NCBI RefSeq assembly: GCF_024362765.1
Contig: NZ_CP093302.1
Coordinates: 1,766,001-1,830,000, forward strand
Direction of reading: 5' to 3'
DNA from: Alkalihalobacillus sp. LMS6
Lineage (GTDB): Bacteria > Bacillota > Bacilli > Bacillales > Bacillaceae_D
Length of the DNA stretch: 64,000 nt
In this document: positions 18,501-26,079 of the stretch, in pieces
How the letters are laid out: every line of letters begins with the position of its first letter
Numbering within the stretch: the first letter of the stretch is position 1
Notes under the pieces: generated by a model
What the model was told of the DNA's origin: nothing
Seen by the model: only the letters and a program-made list of their open reading frames with translations
Database searches by the model: none
Program-made: the position numbers and the translations under genes

Positions 18501-20058
18501 GGCAGAATTAATCCATGATTTAAAAAATGCGAACCCTTCAGCAAAGGTTAGCGTTAAACTTGTTGCAGGAACAGGGGTTGGGACCATTGCTGCCGGAGTA
18601 GCAAAGGGGAGCGCAGACGGCATTATCATTAGTGGTTATGATGGCGGAACAGGTGCCGCAGCGCGAACAAGCATTAAACATACAGGGTTGCCTTGGGAAA
18701 TTGGGCTTGCAGAAACGCATCAAACGCTATTATTAAATAACTTACGAAATCGAGTTACGCTTGAGACTGATGGCAAACTCATGACGGGTAAAGATGTTGT
18801 GATTGCTGCTTTATTAGGTGCGGAGGAATATGCATTTTCAACTGCCCCTCTTGTCGTGCTTGGCTGTGTTGTTATGCGTGTGTGCCATCTTGATACATGC
18901 CCTGTTGGTATTGCGACGCAAAACCCTGAATTACGAAAAAAGTACACAGGTGAAGCGGATCAAATCGTGACATTTATGACGTATATTGCAGAAGAAATGC
19001 GCGAAATTATGGCCGATTTAGCTGTAAGAACAGTTGATGAACTTGTCGGTCGTTCGGATTTGTTACAACAAAACAAAGAAACCATTAATCAAAAAGCGAA
19101 CAAGCTGGATTTAACAAGCCTATTGTATCGACCGATCCAAACAAAATCGCGTCAAACGAAACAAGTGGAACAAAATCACAAATTAGAGCAATCGTTAGAT
19201 GTTCGTGAATTGCTAGAAGCAGCTAAACCAGCCATCGAACAGCACCAACCAATTACCTATGCAACATCGATTCGTAATACAGACCGTGTTGTCGGAACCA
19301 TTGTTGGAAGTGAAGTTAGTAAAGCACACGGATTAAAAGGGTTACCAGCTCATACGATCCAGTTTCAATTCAAAGGATCTGCTGGTCAGAGCTTTGGTGC
19401 GTTTGTCCCTAAAGGTATGACGCTCACTCTTGAAGGAGATGCCAATGATTATACTGGAAAAGGGTTATCTGGTGGTCAACTCGTAGTACGTCCACCGAAA
19501 AATGCTGCGTTTGTGGCAAAAGACAATGTCATCATTGGAAATACATCTTTTTATGGTGCCACGAGTGGTAAGGCGTTTATAGCAGGCCAAGCAGGCGAGC
19601 GGTTTGGGGTTCGAAATTCTGGTGCTCAAGTGGTGATTGAAGGGATGGGTGATCACGGGCTTGAATATATGACCGGTGGCATCTGTGTCAATATCGGTTC
19701 AATGGGCAAAAACTTTGCAGCTGGGATGTCAGGCGGTACCGCATACGTCTATGATCCAGCACAAATCATTGCTGAAAGAAGTAATCACGAAATGATTTTA
19801 TTTGAAGCATTAACAGCTGGAGATGAAGTTATTGTAAAAAGCTTGTTAGAAGAACATGTCGACTACACGGACAGTGTTCAAGGAAAGACAATTTTAGCGG
19901 AATGGGGAACGATGAAACACCATTTTGTTAAAGTCATTCCAAAAGACTACAAGCAAATGCTTGCTTCCATTGAAAAAAGAAAGCAAGAAGGCCTGAATGA
20001 AGCTGATGCGGCATTAGCGGCTTTTGACGAAAAAATTACAAAGCTTTCAAATGTATAA
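15508..20058 (+). CDS. gltA: glutamate synthase large subunit
   Basis: A 1516-residue enzyme that transfers the glutamine amide to 2-oxoglutarate. The N-terminal glutamine amidotransferase begins at Cys22 (HDNCGIGF) after a 21-residue propeptide; then the central domain, the FMN-binding synthase domain (GGTGAAARTS), the iron-sulfur cysteines (CVVMRVCHLDTCPVG) and the C-terminal GXGXG beta-helix. Length is normal for the family. GAGGGTG precedes ATG 15508. It heads the gltA-gltB operon and supplies glutamate from ammonia assimilation. Confidence 0.97.
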   Translation: MRGTHLPRKQGLYDPDFEHDNCGIGFLANIKGKATHKTVKDALLLLENLEHRGGQGDEENTGDGAGILTQIPHSFFQKQGIINVEQGSYAVGMVFLPSNEETRNTVKQKIDSLLQQEGFERLCWRKVPTDASMLGNAALKSMPYIEQLFVQPITQLKGMDLERKLYVVRKRAEHEIHVASEHSFYFASFSSRTIVYKGMLTTAQLTMFYLDLSDPAFKSALALVHSRFSTNTFPSWERAHPNRYMIHNGEINTIKGNVNWMHAREAKFATPAFGDDLAKVHPIIDQNGSDSSMFDNTLEFLSLTGRSLAHAAMMMVPEPWQNNEQMDDQRRGFYRYHSTLMEPWDGPTAIVFTDGQKIGATLDRNGLRPSRYYVTSDDMIVMSSEVGVLDIPSHTIVKKERLHPGQMLLIDLEQGRLIPDEEVKQTIASAHPYEEWVNEGLMHIDDVRETAEVKETEFEQIRLRQFIFGYTYEELNKMIMPLVKEENDPVGSMGYDSPLAVLSQKPQLVYNYFKQLFAQVTNPPIDAIREKIVTAQSTTIGKEGNLLDPRKDCCRHIQLDTPILNNEELAKLRFNQISEFKAETIPMLFKANEQALEQGLENMFAHADEAIKAGKTFLILSDRDVTKNDAPIPALLAVSSLHHHLIRTGKRTDVSILVESGEPREVHHHALLIGYGAEGINPYLVFDTIDEWIQDGLLTEYHYVEACRRYVNGVTKGLMKVLSKMGISTIHSYRGAQIFEAVGIHTDVIDKYFTWTPSRIGGIKLEDMAKEVLLRHSRAFTDRLGDDDQLDSGDDLQWRRDGEPHQYNPHTIHMLQQACRTEDYSLFKHYTAAINQQDKKQTTLRGLLTFKPTTAIPIEEVESASTIVKRFRTGAMSFGSISKEAHETLAIAMNRLGAKSNTGEGGEDPARFIEDENGDLRRSAIKQVASGRFGVTSHYLVNADEIQIKVAQGAKPGEGGQLPGQKVYPWVAEVRGSTTGVGLISPPPHHDIYSIEDLAELIHDLKNANPSAKVSVKLVAGTGVGTIAAGVAKGSADGIIISGYDGGTGAAARTSIKHTGLPWEIGLAETHQTLLLNNLRNRVTLETDGKLMTGKDVVIAALLGAEEYAFSTAPLVVLGCVVMRVCHLDTCPVGIATQNPELRKKYTGEADQIVTFMTYIAEEMREIMADLAVRTVDELVGRSDLLQQNKETINQKANKLDLTSLLYRPIQTKSRQTKQVEQNHKLEQSLDVRELLEAAKPAIEQHQPITYATSIRNTDRVVGTIVGSEVSKAHGLKGLPAHTIQFQFKGSAGQSFGAFVPKGMTLTLEGDANDYTGKGLSGGQLVVRPPKNAAFVAKDNVIIGNTSFYGATSGKAFIAGQAGERFGVRNSGAQVVIEGMGDHGLEYMTGGICVNIGSMGKNFAAGMSGGTAYVYDPAQIIAERSNHEMILFEALTAGDEVIVKSLLEEHVDYTDSVQGKTILAEWGTMKHHFVKVIPKDYKQMLASIEKRKQEGLNEADAALAAFDEKITKLSNV

Positions 20059-20070
20059 ATAGAGAGAAAG

Positions 20071-20095
20071 AAGGACGTTTGATCAAAACGTCCTT
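20071..20095 (+). other. 10-base-pair hairpin between gltA and gltB
   Basis: AAGGACGTTT (20071-20080) and AAACGTCCTT (20086-20095) form a perfect stem with loop GATCA. Only a short T stretch follows, so it is at most a weak terminator. It could lower gltB expression relative to gltA or protect mRNA ends. Confidence 0.6.
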
Positions 20096-20125
20096 TCTAA
20101 AAAAGATGTGAGGAGTGAGCGCAAA

Positions 20126-21610
20126 ATGGGGAAGCCGACAGGATTTATGGAGTATAAACGTGAAGTACCTAAGAAAAAAGATCCAATGGCAAGGGTGAAA
20201 AATTGGCAAGAGTTTCAAATTGTTGTACCCGAACAGCAACTTCAGCGACAAGGCGCACGCTGTATGGATTGTGGCATTCCTTTCTGTCAAGCAGGAACGT
20301 CGATGGCAGGTTCCGGTGAAATCGGTTGTCCTGTTTATAATTTAATTCCGGAATGGAACGATCTTGTTTACCGAGGAAAATGGAAAGAAGCATTAGACCG
20401 ACTGCATAAAACGAACAATTTCCCCGAATTTACAGGACGGGTTTGCCCAGCGCCTTGTGAAGGATCTTGTACGGTTGCGATTAGTGATGAGCCAGTTACG
20501 ATAAAATCAATTGAGTTTAGCATCGTAGAAAAAGGATTTAAAGAAGGTTGGATTCAGCCGAATCCGCCTAAGCAACGTACCGGTAAACACGTTGCCGTTA
20601 TTGGTTCAGGTCCTGCAGGTTTAGCAAGTGCAGCCCAGTTAAATAAAGCAGGGCACACGGTTACCGTTTTTGAACGAGAAGATCGGCCTGGAGGCTTACT
20701 AACGTACGGTATTCCTGATGTGAAATTAGCTTATGAAGTCGTGAATCGACGCATTGCATTATTAAAAGAAGAAGGCGTTTTATTTCGAACGAATGTAGCT
20801 GTTGGAGAAGACGTTACGGCTGAAGAGCTAGATGAACAATTTGACGCCATTATTTTAGCGACTGGTGCGACAAAACCAAGAGAAGTGGATCAAGAAGGGC
20901 GCGATTTAAGCGGGATTCATTATGCGATGGACTTTTTGACAGCTAATACGAAGAGCTTGCTTAATTCGAAACATCAAGATGGTGAATACATTAGTGCAAA
21001 AGATAAAGACGTCATTGTAATCGGTGGAGGAGATACAGGTGCAGACTGTATTACCACATCAATCCGCCACGGTGCACGTTCCGTAACGCAATTTGACATT
21101 AATGAACAAAAACAAGCAATTCGCCAAATTAACAACCCTTGGCCATTATATCCGAATGTTTATGCGGAAGAAGATGCTCATAAAGAAGCAAAAGCCGTAT
21201 ATGGGACAGATCCTCGTAGTTACAAACTGCAAACGTCGAAATTTGTCGGAAACGAATCCGGTCAATTGGTAGGTTTGGAAACCATTCAAGTTAATACTGC
21301 TTGGAAAGATGGAAAGAAAGTCCGTACACCGATTGAAGAATCAGTGAAAAGGTGGAAGGCAGATCTTGTGCTGCTCGCGGTTGGTTTTTCAGGAACGGAA
21401 GGAAAATTGCTTGACCAAATGCAAGTAAAACAAACTGCTCAACAAACCGTTGAAGCAGAATATGGCCACTATCAAACGAATAAACCGCATATTTTTGCAG
21501 CAGGGGATAATCGCCGTGGTCAAAGTTTAGTTGTATGGGCGATTCACGAAGGGCGAGAAGCAGCTCGAGAATGTGACCGTTATTTAATGGGCACAAGTCA
21601 ATTACCATAA
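20126..21610 (+). CDS. gltB: glutamate synthase small subunit
   Basis: A 494-residue NADPH-dependent flavoprotein that feeds electrons to GltA. It shows N-terminal iron-sulfur cysteines (RCMDCGIPFCQ, CPAPCEGSC), the FAD-binding GSGPAGLASA, the NADPH-binding VIGGGDTGADC and the C-terminal FAD motif FAAGDNRRGQS. Length equals the family norm. ATG 20126 is preferred over GTG 20108 because GGAG lies between them. Cotranscribed with gltA. Confidence 0.96.
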   Translation: MGKPTGFMEYKREVPKKKDPMARVKNWQEFQIVVPEQQLQRQGARCMDCGIPFCQAGTSMAGSGEIGCPVYNLIPEWNDLVYRGKWKEALDRLHKTNNFPEFTGRVCPAPCEGSCTVAISDEPVTIKSIEFSIVEKGFKEGWIQPNPPKQRTGKHVAVIGSGPAGLASAAQLNKAGHTVTVFEREDRPGGLLTYGIPDVKLAYEVVNRRIALLKEEGVLFRTNVAVGEDVTAEELDEQFDAIILATGATKPREVDQEGRDLSGIHYAMDFLTANTKSLLNSKHQDGEYISAKDKDVIVIGGGDTGADCITTSIRHGARSVTQFDINEQKQAIRQINNPWPLYPNVYAEEDAHKEAKAVYGTDPRSYKLQTSKFVGNESGQLVGLETIQVNTAWKDGKKVRTPIEESVKRWKADLVLLAVGFSGTEGKLLDQMQVKQTAQQTVEAEYGHYQTNKPHIFAAGDNRRGQSLVVWAIHEGREAARECDRYLMGTSQLP

Positions 21611-21693
21611 TGTTTCATTTTTCAAAAATGTTCTAGACCATCCTGCGCTAGTCATGGCATAATAGAGAAAACAATGACGCAGGGATGATGCGC

Positions 21694-22335
21694 ATGATAA
21701 TGATTTATGTGAAACAACTCATGATGGTCCTCATCGGTTTCTTTTCTATTAACCTCTCAATTGTTGATCATTGGTTAGATAAAGCGGAAGTCGAGAATGG
21801 GTCATCTATAAAAACGATGCAGTGGAGCGATACAAAAGCAAACGTCTATCAAACAAATGACCAAGAATATACGCTTTTGCCTTTTGTAATTGGCGCACCG
21901 AATCAGTACGAACATATTCAGCTAGAACCACATTGGTTAACCGAAATTATGATTATGGATGAAGCGTATCGCCAAGGAATGAAGAAATTTGGCCAGCGAA
22001 TCGGTGATAAAATCGAAACGGCTTACAAAAAAGAGATCTTGCCTGAATTAAAGCAAGTGGTCGCACAAGTTTTAGAGACAGATGATCAGGTTTCATGGCA
22101 AGATATTCGGATGACAGAGGCTTCCTTAACGGGACGTGGTGAAAAGATCTTGCATCTTATTAATGGCAAAACAGGTGATGATCTTCTTCGCTTTCACGTA
22201 CGATTAGACCGCCCGCCAAAAACGGGTCATGTTTTTCAGTTCCACTATCATTCCTATGAAGATAATTTTAACGGTCATTATCCTCTTGGTTCTATATACT
22301 GGGGCAAGAATGAACCTCCGCTTTTTCGGGCGTGA
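21694..22335 (+). CDS. ypjP: YpjP-like protein
   Basis: A 213-residue protein with an N-terminal hydrophobic helix (VKQLMMVLIGFFSINLS) and an exported or membrane-anchored soluble part. The C-terminal run RFHVRLDRPPKTGH, FHYHSYEDNF and GSIYWGKN matches the Bacillus YpjP family as I recall it. Function unknown. ATG 21694 is nine bases from AGGG; ATGs at 21685 and 21688 are less well placed. A terminator overlaps its stop. Confidence 0.7.
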   Translation: MIMIYVKQLMMVLIGFFSINLSIVDHWLDKAEVENGSSIKTMQWSDTKANVYQTNDQEYTLLPFVIGAPNQYEHIQLEPHWLTEIMIMDEAYRQGMKKFGQRIGDKIETAYKKEILPELKQVVAQVLETDDQVSWQDIRMTEASLTGRGEKILHLINGKTGDDLLRFHVRLDRPPKTGHVFQFHYHSYEDNFNGHYPLGSIYWGKNEPPLFRA

Positions 22336-22346
22336 GGTTCCTTTTT
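22311..22346 (+). terminator. terminator at the end of the ypjP-like gene
   Basis: GAACCTC (22312-22318) pairs with GAGGTTC (22334-22340), followed by CTTTTTG. The hairpin overlaps the last codons of the gene. Confidence 0.65.
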
Positions 22347-22441
22347 GTAAAAAAAATGTCGTTCTTTTTTCGCATTTTCCTTCTCGCTTTGGACGAACTT
22401 TTGTTAAAGTAGAAGTATAACAACTTAAAGGAGTATGGTTC

Positions 22442-22696
22442 ATGGAAGCGGAAAATAGAGGCAAAAAACAGAAACCTATGTGGCTTAAGTGGCTCCTGCG
22501 TATTTTATTTGCCTATATCGGTTTATTAGTTCTCGTTCTTGCCTCGGCAATCGTGACGATGACGGGAACATTTACGCTCATTGTATTGGAATTATTTGTT
22601 GATCATGATGGATTAAGAAGTATTAATGAAAATTATTTTGTTCCTGCGTCTGAATTTTTATGGGATTTATTCACGCGACTCGTGCCAGGGCTATAG
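22442..22696 (+). CDS. small membrane protein, unknown
   Basis: An 84-residue protein with a basic N-terminus and one long or two close hydrophobic segments (WLLRILFAYIGLLVLVLASA, MTGTFTLIVLELFV). AAAGGAG lies nine bases before the ATG. It is followed five bases later by another small membrane protein gene and then kapB, suggesting one transcript. I do not recognise a family. Confidence 0.7.
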   Translation: MEAENRGKKQKPMWLKWLLRILFAYIGLLVLVLASAIVTMTGTFTLIVLELFVDHDGLRSINENYFVPASEFLWDLFTRLVPGL

Positions 22697-22701
22697 AAGG
22701 G

Positions 22702-22887
22702 ATGAATAGTCAAGAGTTGCTCGTCGTTGGTCTTTTTATGCTCTGCTTTGTTATTGCAGGAATTTTTGGCGGAATTGCGTTGGCAGCAGTAATGAAAGGA
22801 AAGAAAAGACCTCTTTACTGGAGTGTTCCTTTAGCAATCGTTAGCGCTATTTTATTTATTATTATGATGTTTGTTACGCTCTTATAA
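22702..22887 (+). CDS. small two-helix membrane protein, unknown
   Basis: A 61-residue protein with two predicted helices (LLVVGLFMLCFVIAGIFGG and VPLAIVSAILFIIMMFVTLL) separated by a basic loop (KGKKRP). ATG 22702 follows AGAAGGG closely; a CAGGG further upstream may be the true site. Lies between the previous small gene and kapB. Confidence 0.65.
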   Translation: MNSQELLVVGLFMLCFVIAGIFGGIALAAVMKGKKRPLYWSVPLAIVSAILFIIMMFVTLL

Positions 22888-22901
22888 AAGGTTGGTGTGA
22901 A

Positions 22902-23273
22902 ATGAGTTTCGTAAAAGCGAAGTATAAAACAGGTATTTATATTGGAAAAGTTATTCAAATCGAAGAAGAACAAAACCGAGCGTTGTTCCAAGTGTTTGCC
23001 GTTGAAAGCCACCCGAAACAAGGGGATCTACACAACCCAAAGCAAGTTGATGTACCGTATTTCCATCAACGAAAAGCGCTTTCGTATTTAGAAAAAACAT
23101 GGGTTCCCTATACAACAGTTAAACCGTATGAAGGTGATGACGTTCCAGATTACAAAGAATCTTTAGAACGTGCCTGGACCTCATCGTATGAAGCTTTGCT
23201 GAAAGACGATTCTGAATGGGCGAAAAAAAGCTTGCCTCTGCTTGAAGAATTAAAAATGGAGTATCATTTATAA
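22902..23273 (+). CDS. kapB: kinase-associated protein KapB
   Basis: A 123-residue protein matching the KapB family, a lipoprotein or membrane-associated factor linked to KinB-dependent entry into sporulation in Bacillus. Segments such as KYKTGIYIGKVIQI, LHNPKQVDVPYFHQRKAL and YKESLERAW are typical. No lipobox is present here. AAAGG precedes ATG 22902 and a strong terminator follows. Confidence 0.8.
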   Translation: MSFVKAKYKTGIYIGKVIQIEEEQNRALFQVFAVESHPKQGDLHNPKQVDVPYFHQRKALSYLEKTWVPYTTVKPYEGDDVPDYKESLERAWTSSYEALLKDDSEWAKKSLPLLEELKMEYHL

Positions 23274-23274
23274 A

Positions 23275-23313
23275 AAAAGCGTAGCTCTTAAATGAATAAA
23301 GAGCTACGCTTTT
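23275..23313. terminator. bidirectional terminator between kapB and dapA
   Basis: A 15-base perfect stem (23275-23289 with 23299-23313, loop nine bases) flanked by A on the left and T on the right, so it serves both converging genes. Confidence 0.9.
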
Positions 23314-23315
23314 GT

Positions 23316-24215
23316 TTATGAATTCGCATATAAAGTTGTCTGTGGTAAAAACGGCTCTAAAAGATGATAAAGGCGCGTTTCTTCGTCTTCCGTTAGCGGA
23401 ATAAGCGGAAGGCGAACAGAGCCTGCTGGTAATTGAAATGCTGTTAAAGCCGCTTTTACTGCGGTAGGATTAGGCGCCATAAACAAACCAGTCATAATCG
23501 GATAAAGACTCTGATGAATGCTTTGTGCGTGCTTGAGATTTCCGCTTGTTAAAGCAGTCATCATTTCTTTCATTTCGCTGCCAACGATATGGGAAGCAAC
23601 GGAAACAACACCTGTAGCACCAACGGCCATCATCGGTAATGTTAATGAATCATCTCCACTATAAACGAGAAAATGATCAGCGGTTTGAGCAATAATTTCT
23701 GTTACTTTATCGACATCTCCACTAGCTTCTTTTAATGCAACGATATTTGGAACAAGAGATAAACGAATCGTTGTTTCAACAGACATATTCGCTCCTGTTC
23801 TACCTGGTACGTTGTAAAGCATGACAGGGAGGGAAACAGCCGTAGCAACTTGTAGCATATGTTGATAGATGCCTTCTTGAGAAGGTTTATTATAGTAGGG
23901 TGTAACCACCATAATTCCATTTGCACCGAGTGCCTCTGCTTCTTTGGCCATTTCAATCGAGTGGGTTGTATTATTTGAACCAACACCGGCAATCACATTC
24001 ATCCGCTTGTCTGCAGCTTGAATGGCTAAAGCGAGCATTTCTTTTCGTTCTGCAGCAGTGAGTACAGGCGCTTCTGCTGTTGTTCCGTTAATCACAAGCG
24101 TGTCTGTACCTGTGTTTGCGAGATGTTGAATAAGAGCGTACGTTCCTTCTTTGTCGATCGAACCATCTCTAGAAAACGGTGTAATCATTGCTGTTAGTAA
24201 TTGGCCAAAATGCAT
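23316..24215 (-). CDS. dapA: 4-hydroxy-tetrahydrodipicolinate synthase
   Basis: A 299-residue TIM-barrel enzyme that condenses pyruvate with aspartate semialdehyde, the first committed step to diaminopimelate, lysine and dipicolinate. Family motifs: GTTAEAPVLT, VTPYYNKPSQEGIY with the catalytic tyrosine, and VALKEASGD with the Schiff-base lysine. ATG 24215 follows AAGGAGG. A longer in-frame start runs into the riboswitch and is rejected. Expression is predicted to fall when lysine is high, through the leader upstream. Confidence 0.95.
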   Translation of the reverse strand: MHFGQLLTAMITPFSRDGSIDKEGTYALIQHLANTGTDTLVINGTTAEAPVLTAAERKEMLALAIQAADKRMNVIAGVGSNNTTHSIEMAKEAEALGANGIMVVTPYYNKPSQEGIYQHMLQVATAVSLPVMLYNVPGRTGANMSVETTIRLSLVPNIVALKEASGDVDKVTEIIAQTADHFLVYSGDDSLTLPMMAVGATGVVSVASHIVGSEMKEMMTALTSGNLKHAQSIHQSLYPIMTGLFMAPNPTAVKAALTAFQLPAGSVRLPLIPLTEDEETRLYHLLEPFLPQTTLYANS

Positions 24216-24247
24216 AAAAATCCTCCTTATGAACAGTTGAGAGGAAT

Positions 24248-24277
24248 AAAAAAACAACAATGAAGAATCCATTGCTG
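24248..24277 (-). terminator. riboswitch terminator ahead of dapA
   Basis: On the minus strand CAGCAATG (24277-24270) pairs with CATTGTTG (24262-24255, one G-U), loop seven, followed by seven T. It sits between the lysine aptamer and the dapA ribosome binding site, as expected for a transcription-terminating riboswitch. Confidence 0.85.
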
Positions 24278-24297
24278 CATAGGTCGTACCTACTTCT

Positions 24298-24470
24298 TTC
24301 ATGTAGCCCCCCATACAAATGTATGACAGTGCTGTTCTTGTTAAGAAACAGCCCCAATAAAGAATGAAAATAGGTCACCCTTTATTTCGGCAGTCGCACC
24401 TTTTCATTTCACCTCAACAGGCCTATACCCTTAGTGAATGTACTGATTGCGCATGCACCTCTACTGTAAT
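24298..24470 (-). promoter_or_regulatory. lysine riboswitch (L-box) controlling dapA
   Basis: The minus strand carries the L-box signatures in order: GTAGAGGTGC at the 5' side, GAGGTGAAAT and AAAAGGTGCGACTGCCGAAA in the middle, TTGGGGCTG, CAGCACTGTCAT and GGGGGGCTAC at the 3' side closing P1 (GTAG with CTAC). Order and spacing match the lysC leader of Bacillus from memory. It should bind lysine and favour the terminator at 24248-24277. Confidence 0.85.
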
Positions 24471-24523
24471 TCTGTTCAATTATTATGGCTTTACCATATC
24501 AAATTTTTTCCTATAAATCAAGG

Positions 24524-24676
24524 TTAACGTCTGAATTTCCCTCTATGTTGTTGTAAACAATTTAACAGTAAATCAAGCTCTTGTGAGCATTTAACCGTTT
24601 TTTTTGCACCAAGACCAAATTTTTTTGCGATCAGATGCATTTCGTTTCGTTTGACTTCTATATCAATATGAATCAT
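24524..24676 (-). CDS. Spo0E-like aspartyl-phosphate phosphatase
   Basis: A 50-residue protein whose centre, CSQELDLLLNCLQ, is the SQELD signature of the Spo0E family. These small helical-hairpin proteins dephosphorylate Spo0A~P and so delay sporulation. ATG 24676 follows GGAGTGA. It lies upstream of the dapA leader, same strand. Short length is normal for the family. Function is inferred from the motif. Confidence 0.85.
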   Translation of the reverse strand: MIHIDIEVKRNEMHLIAKKFGLGAKKTVKCSQELDLLLNCLQQHRGKFRR

Positions 24677-24773
24677 GGTTTCACTCCGCCCATGGAATTA
24701 GTACAAGGAGTATTATAGCGTGAATTGATTAGAAGAAAAAGCTTTATTCAAAACTAGTCAAATACTTCTTTTC

Positions 24774-25304
24774 TTAGTCAAATCTCGACAAGTTTGGAGC
24801 TTCTGCTTTTATGCCATATTCAGACAGTAGAGATTGATATTCCATTGCATACAGGCGAGCGGTTAATGTTGCATAGCTGTAATGCAGGCGTTCATCGTTT
24901 AAATTGTCATTCGCAATGGCATGGTCCAGCTCTTGAAGAGCGACTAAATAAGAGTGGTGCAAATCAATGAGCTCATTAAACGGCTCAACAGGTTGGGACG
25001 TTTCAAATGCTTCAGCGTGAGCAATCAATTCGGATGTTTGTTCACTTGCTTCAGAAGAATGTTCTTCAATGTTCTTTCCTAAATCTGAAAAATAGGGAAA
25101 GATTATACCTAAATACGTTGAAATTTCATACGCGTATGCTTCACTTTCAGGAGTTTGTTCTAATTTATAATGGTTCACATCTTGGCGATTTGATAATTTC
25201 TTTATTTCATCATCTTGCGCTTGAGGTGTGTTCCCGTCTACGCAACCAGACATAAGTAGACATAGAACAGAAAAGACAAGGCTTATTTTTAAGATCTTAT
25301 TCAC
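24774..25304 (-). CDS. putative lipoprotein, unknown
   Basis: A 176-residue exported protein with a lipobox, LLMSGC, after a hydrophobic signal (ISLVFSVLCLL). The mature part is acidic and helical, with no motif I recognise. GTG 25304 is chosen: GGAG lies nine bases upstream and the signal peptide then starts cleanly with MNKILK; the longer ATG start adds a hydrophilic leader. Confidence 0.75.
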   Translation of the reverse strand: MNKILKISLVFSVLCLLMSGCVDGNTPQAQDDEIKKLSNRQDVNHYKLEQTPESEAYAYEISTYLGIIFPYFSDLGKNIEEHSSEASEQTSELIAHAEAFETSQPVEPFNELIDLHHSYLVALQELDHAIANDNLNDERLHYSYATLTARLYAMEYQSLLSEYGIKAEAPNLSRFD

Positions 25305-25419
25305 GGGACTCGCTCCTTTTTTACGATAGTGTGCGTGAATCAACCTATTTTATGCGAGTTATACGGCTGAATAAAATGGAATCAATAAATGATTGTTATA
25401 AAACAAATAAAAAAAACTA

Positions 25420-25448
25420 TTGACTGTTATAATACAATCGCATATAGT
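25420..25448 (+). promoter_or_regulatory. sigma-A promoter of the 28-codon gene
   Basis: TTGACT (25420-25425) and TATAGT (25443-25448) are separated by 17 bases, one mismatch each from consensus. Transcription would start about 30 bases before the ribosome binding site of the small gene at 25486. Confidence 0.75.
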
Positions 25449-25485
25449 AAATAGTAAGCACAAAACAATTTGAGGAGGAGATGAC

Positions 25486-25572
25486 ATGGTACCGGAAAAA
25501 GAACAGCAACATGTGGATCACCAAGAAGAGGAAATGTCAATTTTAGATATGATTAATACGTATCATGCCTAA
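25486..25572 (+). CDS. 28-residue acidic microprotein, unknown
   Basis: ATG 25486 follows GAGGAGGAG with ideal spacing. The product is acidic and His/Gln-rich at the front (EKEQQHVDHQEEE) and ends in an amphipathic stretch (MSILDMINTYHA). It has its own promoter upstream and a terminator starting two bases after the stop, so it is a complete monocistronic unit of about 130 bases. I do not recognise it. It could instead be a regulatory RNA with a decoy frame, but the ribosome binding site argues for translation. Confidence 0.6.
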   Translation: MVPEKEQQHVDHQEEEMSILDMINTYHA

Positions 25573-25573
25573 T

Positions 25574-25596
25574 GAGCCTCTTGGCTCTTTTTTTTT
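25574..25596 (+). terminator. terminator of the 28-codon gene
   Basis: GAGCC, loop TCTT, GGCTC, then nine T. Confidence 0.9.
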
Positions 25597-25685
25597 GTGC
25601 TAGTACAGATAATAGTCATTTCTTGTTTTTAAAACAGATAGAACGGGTAAAGAAGAGTGTCCACAGAAAAAGGAGAGGTGCTATT

Positions 25686-25763
25686 TTGACTTCAATAACT
25701 TGCGGTGTATTTTTTTCAATCGTGTGGCTCGGTCAAGGAACCGTAACGATAGGTGAGAGGTAG
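25686..25763 (+). CDS. candidate 25-residue peptide
   Basis: A TTG start seven bases after AGGAGAGG opens a frame for a short, partly hydrophobic peptide (CGVFFSIVWLGQG in the middle). No other support. The ribosome binding site is good enough to list it; it may equally be noise. Confidence 0.3.
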   Translation: MTSITCGVFFSIVWLGQGTVTIGER

Positions 25764-25802
25764 GGCACTTATTGTTTGAAAAAAATGAAGGAGGAAAAAA
25801 TA

Positions 25803-25964
25803 ATGAGCGTAACGCCTTCTAAAGAAGAATACCGATATAAAATTGATGAAATGAGAAAAGAAGAAGAACAATATCGACGTGAAGCTTTCATTGAGATTTA
25901 TGAAGAGTATGTTTCTGTGCTAGAAAAAGAAATTAAACAGCTGCAAGAAGAAAAAAGGAATTAG
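25803..25964 (+). CDS. small coiled-coil protein, unknown
   Basis: A 53-residue, highly charged protein predicted to form one long helix (EEQYRREAFIEIYEEY, VLEKEIKQLQEEK). GGAGG lies eight bases before ATG 25803 and a terminator overlaps the stop. No family recognised. Confidence 0.65.
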   Translation: MSVTPSKEEYRYKIDEMRKEEEQYRREAFIEIYEEYVSVLEKEIKQLQEEKRN

Positions 25965-25986
25965 TCTAGTGGCTAGTTCTTTTTTG
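25958..25986 (+). terminator. terminator of the small coiled-coil gene
   Basis: GAATTAG (25958-25964) pairs with CTAGTTC (25973-25979, one G-U), followed by TTTTTT. Confidence 0.75.
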
Positions 25987-26079
25987 CTTAAATAAAGAAG
26001 AATAGAGAATACAGTTTCGTGGTAAACTGTTTAAGAATTTGTTATAGTGAAAGCAAGAACGTAGTATGGAGGGATTTAG

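Noticed and set aside
24169-24378. 69-codon minus-strand frame, and the extended dapA start at 24314
   Set aside because: Both run through the lysine riboswitch and terminator; dapA starts properly at 24215 after AAGGAGG.
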